NCBI GenBank assembly: GCA_027061425.1
Contig: JALSUN010000243.1
Coordinates: 1-19,094 of the forward strand
DNA: 19,094 nucleotides
Direction of reading: 5' to 3'
Origin: Helicobacteraceae bacterium
GTDB taxonomy: Bacteria; Campylobacterota; Campylobacteria; Campylobacterales; Sulfurimonadaceae
The position numbers were made by a program, and so were the translations under genes. Below are positions 15,249 through 19,094 of the stretch, one piece after another; the first letter of the stretch is position 1, and each line of letters opens with the position of its first letter. A model generated the notes under the pieces. That model ran no database searches. It was not told where the DNA came from and saw only the letters and a program-made list of their open reading frames with translations.

Positions 15249-16006
15249 TAGAGTCTCACTGGTATATGTTGGTTGTGAAGGTAATGTTTAAGATCCATAA
15301 TATCGATCTCTTTGTAGTGGAAGATACTCGCAGCAAGTGCTGCATCAGCACCACATTCAAAAGCCTCTTTGATGTGTTCCATCGTTCCTGCACCACCACT
15401 GGCAATGATAGGGACGTTGACCAACTCACTAATCTGTTGGGTAATGGGGATATCAAAACCAGCTTTTGTACCGTCTGCATCCATAGAGGTGAGCAAAATT
15501 TCCCCTGCTCCACGATCTACCGCTTCTTTGGCCCACTCAACAGCATTGATACCGGTGTCAACACGCCCACCGTTTAAGTAGACATTGTATTGGTCGCCTG
15601 TCTTTTTAACATCTATCGCGACAACGATACACTGGGCACCAAAACGTTTGGCTCCTTCGTTGATGAGTTCAGGACGTTTAATAGCGGCGGAGTTTATGCT
15701 TACTTTGTCACACCCTACATTTAAAAGTGCATAGATATCTTCAAGTTTACGGATACCACCACCGACAGTTAGGGGTATAAAGACCTCTTTAGCCACTTTT
15801 TCAACAATGTCCACAATAGTGTCACGACCTTCATGAGAGGCACCGATGTCTAAAAAAGTAATCTCGTCTGCACCCTCTTCATTGTAGCGCTTGGCTACCT
15901 CGACAGGGTCACCGGCATCTTTAAGACCCACAAAGTTCACGCCCTTAACGACGCGACCATCTTTGACATCGAGACAAGGGATAATTCGTTTAGCAAAGTA
16001 ATCCAT
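15248..16006 (-). CDS. hisF: Imidazole glycerol phosphate synthase cyclase subunit
   Basis: TIM-barrel cyclase that, with the glutaminase HisH, converts PRFAR and ammonia into imidazole glycerol phosphate (histidine pathway) and AICAR (to purine synthesis). From ATG 16006 it has 252 residues, the normal length. The catalytic aspartates are in IIPCLDV (Asp13) and VVAIDV (Asp132), equivalent to D11 and D130 of Thermotoga. VGGGIRKLED (81-90), TSMDADGTKAGFD (173-185) and ASGGAGT (202-208) form the phosphate sites. The frame is open upstream to a TTG at 16045, but a strong extended -10 at 16047-16055 would put transcription start downstream of that codon, supporting 16006. It is followed by the nucleosidase-like gene; no other his gene is in the window. 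Confidence 0.96.
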   Translation of the reverse strand: MDYFAKRIIPCLDVKDGRVVKGVNFVGLKDAGDPVEVAKRYNEEGADEITFLDIGASHEGRDTIVDIVEKVAKEVFIPLTVGGGIRKLEDIYALLNVGCDKVSINSAAIKRPELINEGAKRFGAQCIVVAIDVKKTGDQYNVYLNGGRVDTGINAVEWAKEAVDRGAGEILLTSMDADGTKAGFDIPITQQISELVNVPIIASGGAGTMEHIKEAFECGADAALAASIFHYKEIDIMDLKHYLHNQHIPVRL

Positions 16007-16046
16007 ATATTCTACTTTCTTGGGCATTGCCCTAAATATTGGCAAT

Positions 16047-16055
16047 ATTATAGCA
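16047..16055 (-). promoter_or_regulatory. hisF promoter, extended -10
   Basis: Read leftward, TGCTATAAT is a perfect extended -10. Transcription would start near 16040, giving a leader of about 34 bases before the hisF ATG at 16006. Confidence 0.65.
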
Positions 16056-16065
16056 AAATAGGATG

Positions 16066-16074
16066 TGGTAATAA
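16066..16074 (+). promoter_or_regulatory. Candidate rightward promoter for the structured leader
   Basis: TGGTAATAA fits an extended -10 (TGnTATAAT) with two changes. Its start site would be near 16081, just upstream of the predicted folded element at 16098. It is back to back with the hisF promoter. Confidence 0.35.
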
Positions 16075-16097
16075 AGAATAAATAGAGGCTAAGGTAT

Positions 16098-16174
16098 CCT
16101 TCTCAGAAAATGATAAGCACCAACAGTGCAATGCAGGGAGCCACTAAATGGCTCATCGTAAAAAAATGAGAAGG
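16098..16174 (+). ncRNA. Predicted three-way-junction RNA element, family unknown
   Basis: A closing stem pairs CCTTCTCA (16098-16105) with TGAGAAGG (16167-16174). It encloses GCAC-caaca-GTGC (16117-16129) and GAGCCA-ctaaa-TGGCTC (16138-16154), both perfect, with short unpaired A-rich joints. The layout resembles a small riboswitch-type three-way junction. An AAGGAG and a 14-codon ORF follow at once. It does not match the c-di-GMP, purine, TPP or cobalamin consensus as recalled. The call rests only on pairing read by eye. Confidence 0.4.
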
Positions 16175-16189
16175 GAAAAGGAGTGTTTT

Positions 16190-16234
16190 ATGGGTTACAA
16201 AGCCACAAAGAAAATGAAAATGCTATCAGCTTAA
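16190..16234 (+). CDS. Possible 14-residue peptide MGYKATKKMKMLSA
   Basis: ATG 16190 is preceded by AAGGAG at 16178-16183 with a 6-base gap, one of the best ribosome binding sites in the window. The ORF encodes a basic peptide (five Lys) and ends at TAA 16234. It sits directly after the predicted folded RNA and about 215 bases before the lipoprotein gene. It could be a leader peptide, a stand-alone small protein or the remnant of a longer gene; the bases after the stop do not continue as a recognisable protein. Confidence 0.35.
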   Translation: MGYKATKKMKMLSA

Positions 16235-16318
16235 AAAGGTGCTGAATCACAAAGAAAGACAAGTGAAGAGTGGAGTGAGTCTCTCTCTTGCTTTCGTAGT
16301 AACAGTTTAAGAGAAAAA

Positions 16319-16339
16319 AGTGTGGAAATAGTGTGGAAA
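16319..16339 (+). repeat. Direct repeat AGTGTGGAAA, period 11
   Basis: Two identical 10-base copies at 16319-16328 and 16330-16339 are spaced exactly one helical turn apart, about 90 bases upstream of the candidate start site of the lipoprotein gene. The geometry suits a tandem-binding OmpR/PhoB-type regulator; the regulator is unknown. Confidence 0.55.
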
Positions 16340-16399
16340 ATAAGAAATTAATCTTTTACCATAAATTTATATGAGCACATCAACCAAAAACAATTTTTG

Positions 16400-16418
16400 G
16401 AACGTTTTTAGAACGTTT
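16400..16418 (+). promoter_or_regulatory. Direct repeat GAACGTTT, period 11, next to the -10
   Basis: Two identical 8-mers at 16400-16407 and 16411-16418 lie just upstream of TATACT at 16425-16430, covering the place of a -35. This is a likely activator or repressor site for the lipoprotein gene. Confidence 0.5.
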
Positions 16419-16424
16419 AAATCT

Positions 16425-16430
16425 TATACT
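16425..16430 (+). promoter_or_regulatory. Candidate lipoprotein-gene -10
   Basis: TATACT lies 18 bases before ATG 16449, with AAGGAG between the two (about 16437-16442). The leader would be very short, roughly 12 bases from a start near 16437, so the ribosome binding site would be near the 5' end; a start further upstream is possible. Confidence 0.4.
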
Positions 16431-16448
16431 ATATATAAGGAGTATATT

Positions 16449-18740
16449 ATGAGAAGAGACTATAAATGTACAATTTCAATAAGTTTTTTGGTGGCTGGAT
16501 TACTTTTGGGTGGTTGTAGCGACGGAGGAACAACGACAACGATGCAGGGGGACAGGTCAGCGCCAATCGTTGTGAGTTCGCAACCCGCGAACAAAAGTAC
16601 GAATGTTATGACTAACACCGTGGTCACACTGACGTTCGATGAGGCGATCGATGTAAAGAGTGTGACATCAGATATGGTGGTGTTGAAAGAGGGGAGTAAG
16701 GTGGTTGCCGGAAGTGTCGAAGTTTCACTTAACAGTCTTACTTTTACGCCTAAGTCACCGTTGCGTTATAACACAGAATATGTTTTAACCTTGTTGCAGG
16801 GGTTAAAGGATAGTTCGGGTAATACGGTCAGTGTCGATCAAAGCTGGCGATTTACAACTGGCGAGGTGGCCGATACCGTTGCGCCGAGTGTACAGAGTGT
16901 TTCGCCGCAGGATGGCAGCAGCGATATTGGGCTGAGCACGATGGTCAGTGTGACTTTCGATGAAGTGGTCGATCCTACGACGCTCAACAATGTCACATTC
17001 AGAGTGAAAGAGGGAGATACTTATCTCTCAGGTACGGTCAGTACAGCAGGCAGTGGGGTGGTCTTTAGCCCTGCTTCACCACTTAAAGAGGGGACACTCT
17101 ATACTGCTGAAGTGACGAATGGTGTCATGGATAGAGCAGGGAATGCTCTTGCCGATAGTTACAGCTGGAGCTTTACGACCTTGAACTCACGAGATATCAC
17201 GCCACCTACGGTAGTCTCTACTGATCCGCAGGAGGGGGATGAAGTTCCACACAGTAGTTCTAGGTTGAGTGTTATCTTCAGCGAAGAGATGAACAGATCG
17301 TCCATCACAGGGGAGACTTTTACGCTGAAAAATGTAAAGGGTAAAGTGGCAGGAACGGTTAGCTACAATAATGGTAAAGCGACTTTAGACGTTGATACTG
17401 GACGTTTGGCCCTGCGCAGCTCTTATACGGCTAGGGTCACTAACTGGGTGAGAGACCTGCACGGCATCCGAATGGCGGTTGATCGTGTCTGGAATTTTTT
17501 GACGACTGATGGTAGGTGGTCTACGGCATCAGTGATAGAGAATACCGATCGTGCCAAGTTCCCTCAGATTGCAGTGGACGATAGTGGTAATGCGATCGTG
17601 GTTTGGCAGTTGTATAAGAGTCCCTACCATATCTACAGTAAGCATTACGATGTAGGAAGCGATAGCTGGTTGGAACCAGAATTGGTTGAGAATAATTGGA
17701 CTATGGCAGAAAGACCTAAAGTCGCGATGGATGGCAGTGGCAATGCGGTCGTGGTCTGGGTTCAGAAAAATATAGATGATATCAAACGCATTTACAGTAA
17801 CTACTACGATGCCAGTAGTGGAAGTTGGTCTGGGGTAAAATTACTCCCGCAACCCTTGTCTTCTGCCGAGTTTTCTCAGGTCGCGATGGACGGAAACGGT
17901 AATGCAGTCACGGTCTGGCAGCAGTATGATGGAAGTTACTACAGTATCTACAGTAGTCACTACTATGCTAGTAGCGGTGTTTGGTCTGCGATAAGTGTGC
18001 TCGAGAGAAATGCTGGCCATGCCCAGTTTCCTCAGGTGGCGATGAACGATAGTGGCAAGGCAGTCGCAGTTTGGCAGCAGCGTGATGGAAGTTACTACAG
18101 TATCTACAGCAACCACTACGATGTTAACAGCAGTAGATGGTCAACGGCGGTAGTGATTGAAAATAACGATACAGGGTCTGCCATGAATCCTCACGTCGCA
18201 GTGGATGGCAGTGGTAATGCGATCGCAGTCTGGAAGCAGCATGACGGAACTCGTAATAACATCTGGAGTAACCGTTACGATGCCGGTAGTGGAACCTGGT
18301 CGACAGCGTCGTTGATCGAGGACAGTATGAATGATACAGAGGGTCCTCAGGTTGCGATGGATGCTAGTGGTAATGCAGTTGTGGTCTGGCAGCAGGATGA
18401 TGGAACCCGTCATAACATCTGGAGTAACCGTTATGATGCCAGTAGTGGTAGCTGGTCGACGGCGTCATTGATCGAGAACAGTACGAATGATGCAGAGGGT
18501 CCTCAGGTTGCGATAGATGCTAGTGGTAATGCAGTTGTGGTCTGGCAGCAGGATGACGGAACTCGTAATAACATCTGGAGTAACCGTTATGATGCCAGCA
18601 GTGGTAGCTGGTTGGGGGCAACACTGATCGAGACCAATATGACTTCAGCGAACAACCCTCAGATTGCAGTAGATGGCATGGGTAATGGGGTTTCTGTTTG
18701 GTCTCAGGGTGCCTATATTTACAGCAATCGTTTTGAATAA
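16449..18740 (+). CDS. Surface lipoprotein: three Ig-like (Big_5) domains plus eight 52-residue repeats
   Basis: From ATG 16449 (AAGGAG seven bases upstream) the protein has 763 residues. A lipoprotein signal ends in LGGC with Cys23 and Ser at +2, which favours the outer membrane. Three Big_5 (SbsA Ig-like) domains follow at about 38-137, 145-244 and 252-353. Each opens P-x-V-x-S-x-x-P, contains V-x-FDE/SE-x-(I/V/M), and ends W-x-F-T-T. From Trp357 to the end there are eight copies of a 52-residue unit with core P-Q-V-A-M-D-x-S-G-N-A-V-V-V-W and tail I-W/Y-S-N-R-Y-D-A-S-S-G-S-W. Eight such units could close as a beta-propeller. The frame is open back to 16371, but the lipobox and ribosome binding site fix the later start. 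Codon use looks richer in G/C than the neighbours, hinting at transfer. Role is unknown; adhesion or glycan binding is conceivable. Confidence 0.85.
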   Translation: MRRDYKCTISISFLVAGLLLGGCSDGGTTTTMQGDRSAPIVVSSQPANKSTNVMTNTVVTLTFDEAIDVKSVTSDMVVLKEGSKVVAGSVEVSLNSLTFTPKSPLRYNTEYVLTLLQGLKDSSGNTVSVDQSWRFTTGEVADTVAPSVQSVSPQDGSSDIGLSTMVSVTFDEVVDPTTLNNVTFRVKEGDTYLSGTVSTAGSGVVFSPASPLKEGTLYTAEVTNGVMDRAGNALADSYSWSFTTLNSRDITPPTVVSTDPQEGDEVPHSSSRLSVIFSEEMNRSSITGETFTLKNVKGKVAGTVSYNNGKATLDVDTGRLALRSSYTARVTNWVRDLHGIRMAVDRVWNFLTTDGRWSTASVIENTDRAKFPQIAVDDSGNAIVVWQLYKSPYHIYSKHYDVGSDSWLEPELVENNWTMAERPKVAMDGSGNAVVVWVQKNIDDIKRIYSNYYDASSGSWSGVKLLPQPLSSAEFSQVAMDGNGNAVTVWQQYDGSYYSIYSSHYYASSGVWSAISVLERNAGHAQFPQVAMNDSGKAVAVWQQRDGSYYSIYSNHYDVNSSRWSTAVVIENNDTGSAMNPHVAVDGSGNAIAVWKQHDGTRNNIWSNRYDAGSGTWSTASLIEDSMNDTEGPQVAMDASGNAVVVWQQDDGTRHNIWSNRYDASSGSWSTASLIENSTNDAEGPQVAIDASGNAVVVWQQDDGTRNNIWSNRYDASSGSWLGATLIETNMTSANNPQIAVDGMGNGVSVWSQGAYIYSNRFE
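17517..18737 (+). repeat. Eight-unit tandem coding repeat, about 156 bp each
   Basis: The unit cores PQIAVDDSGNAIVVW through PQIAVDGMGNGVSVW recur eight times. Units 6 and 7 start their cores at 18341 and 18497, exactly 156 bp apart, and differ at only about five of the first 118 bases by eye. Earlier units are more diverged, pointing to recent local duplication. Confidence 0.85.
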
Positions 18741-18755
18741 ACAGATACGTTGAAA

Positions 18756-18773
18756 CAGGGTGATAACACCCTG
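18756..18773. terminator. Hairpin between convergent genes
   Basis: CAGGGTG and CACCCTG form a perfect 7-bp GC-rich stem with loop ATAA, 16 bases after the lipoprotein stop. No U-run follows on either strand, so it is a probable but not classical terminator, possibly serving both convergent genes. Confidence 0.5.
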
Positions 18774-18808
18774 AACCTTCACATTCTAAAATTTCAAAGA
18801 GTCTCCCT

Positions 18809-19094
18809 CTAACGCCCTAAAAGATAGCCTACCTGCTGTTTTGTCAATATATTTTTAGTGTCATGGATACACTGTACATGAACCTTACTAGCAGTAGCTT
18901 TGAGTTTTGCAACTTTGTCTATAAGAGGTGTAATTTTAGCTGTATCAACACCTGACATTGTCATCTGCTTGATCTTCTGCTGTAACTGCATGATCTGTGG
19001 TTTGACCGCCTTGACACCACCCATAGTCGCTTTTCTCACAACAAGAAGTTTCTCTTTTTGCTCACCGCTAAGTGCCAGTTTAGGATCATCCCAA
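18809..19094 (-). CDS. Spy/CpxP-like periplasmic protein (5' end outside window)
   Basis: The frame is open to the window edge, so the last 94 residues are seen and the start is missing; an internal GTG at 19039 is not taken as the start because coding continues upstream (DDPKLALSGEQKEKLLVVRK). The sequence is helical and rich in K, Q and L. It has an LALSGEQ-like segment near the visible start and LTKQQVGYLL near the end, both resembling the LTxxQ motif of Spy/CpxP/CnrX-type periplasmic proteins, which act as ATP-independent chaperones or metal/stress sensors. One Cys is present (VQCIHD). It converges with the lipoprotein gene. Family assignment is tentative. Confidence 0.55.
   Translation of the reverse strand, partial: WDDPKLALSGEQKEKLLVVRKATMGGVKAVKPQIMQLQQKIKQMTMSGVDTAKITPLIDKVAKLKATASKVHVQCIHDTKNILTKQQVGYLLGR

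Larger units (their letters stand above)
16235..16448. other. Non-coding spacer before the lipoprotein gene
   Basis: Together with 16007-16189 this makes a stretch of about 440 bases without a sizeable gene. It is purine-rich on the plus strand, has a weak imperfect hairpin near 16266-16290, and carries two sets of 11-bp-period direct repeats (16319-16339 and 16400-16418) followed by a -10 and ribosome binding site. No longer coding frame is convincing. Confidence 0.6.

Noticed and set aside
16007..16045. HisF starting at TTG 16045 or the ATG at 16027
   Set aside because: TTG 16045 is upstream of the likely transcription start set by the extended -10 at 16047-16055, and the conserved HisF N-terminus begins at 16006.
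16098..16174. c-di-GMP (GEMM) or cobalamin riboswitch
   Set aside because: It shares only general shape or a GCCACT word; the conserved GEMM core, GAAA tetraloop and cobalamin-box patterns are absent.
16371..16448. Lipoprotein starting at 16371
   Set aside because: It would put 26 residues before a proper lipoprotein signal and run through the promoter repeats; ATG 16449 has a perfect AAGGAG.
17841..18413. Reverse-strand open frames within the lipoprotein repeats
   Set aside because: They mirror the repetitive plus-strand coding sequence, lack ribosome binding sites and resemble no protein.
17517..18737. CRISPR-like array from regularly spaced repeats
   Set aside because: The 156-bp units are in frame and encode protein repeats throughout; there are no short conserved repeats with unique spacers.

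Overview
The window looks like the replication-origin region of a low-GC member of the Campylobacterota (Sulfurovum/Sulfurimonas-like; genus not provable by eye). Evidence: dnaA, dnaN and gyrB lie in that order on one strand; the spacers around dnaA carry several TTATTCAC boxes, the DnaA-box form known from Helicobacter pylori; GyrB, DnaA and RuvC have lengths and motifs typical of the group.

Layout. Positions 1-6687 are transcribed leftward: the start of a two-helix membrane protein with a degenerate GGDEF-like domain (1-397), gyrB (403-2718), dnaN (2971-4038), dnaA (4245-5564) and a serine alpha/beta-hydrolase (5743-6687). DnaA-box clusters lie on both sides of dnaA (4138-4166 and 5579-5684), so the origin is probably bipartite as in H. 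pylori. Positions 6812-11984 are a tight rightward operon: ruvC, a TolC-type outer membrane channel, a periplasmic adaptor and two ABC-2 permeases, with three ATGA overlaps and no ABC ATPase gene. A solitary pstS follows (12059-13063), preceded by Pho-box-like 11-bp repeats and followed by a compound inverted-repeat element (13062-13168). Then come selO (13270-14703, rightward) and a convergent leftward pair, hisF and a compact nucleosidase-like gene, overlapping by one base.

The right end is accessory in character. Between hisF and the next gene, about 440 bp hold two divergent promoters, a predicted three-way-junction RNA, a 14-codon ORF with a good ribosome binding site, and two separate sets of 11-bp-period direct repeats. 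These precede a 763-residue lipoprotein (16449-18740) with three Big_5-like Ig domains and eight 52-residue repeats. A Spy/CpxP-like periplasmic protein (leftward) runs off the right edge.

The core genes initiate and sustain replication (DnaA, the beta clamp, gyrase) and resolve recombination intermediates (RuvC). The efflux operon could form a trans-envelope exporter once an ATPase is supplied. No tRNA, rRNA, CRISPR array, insertion sequence or prophage was seen. The least explained elements are the leader upstream of the lipoprotein, the element after pstS, and the lipoprotein repeat array.
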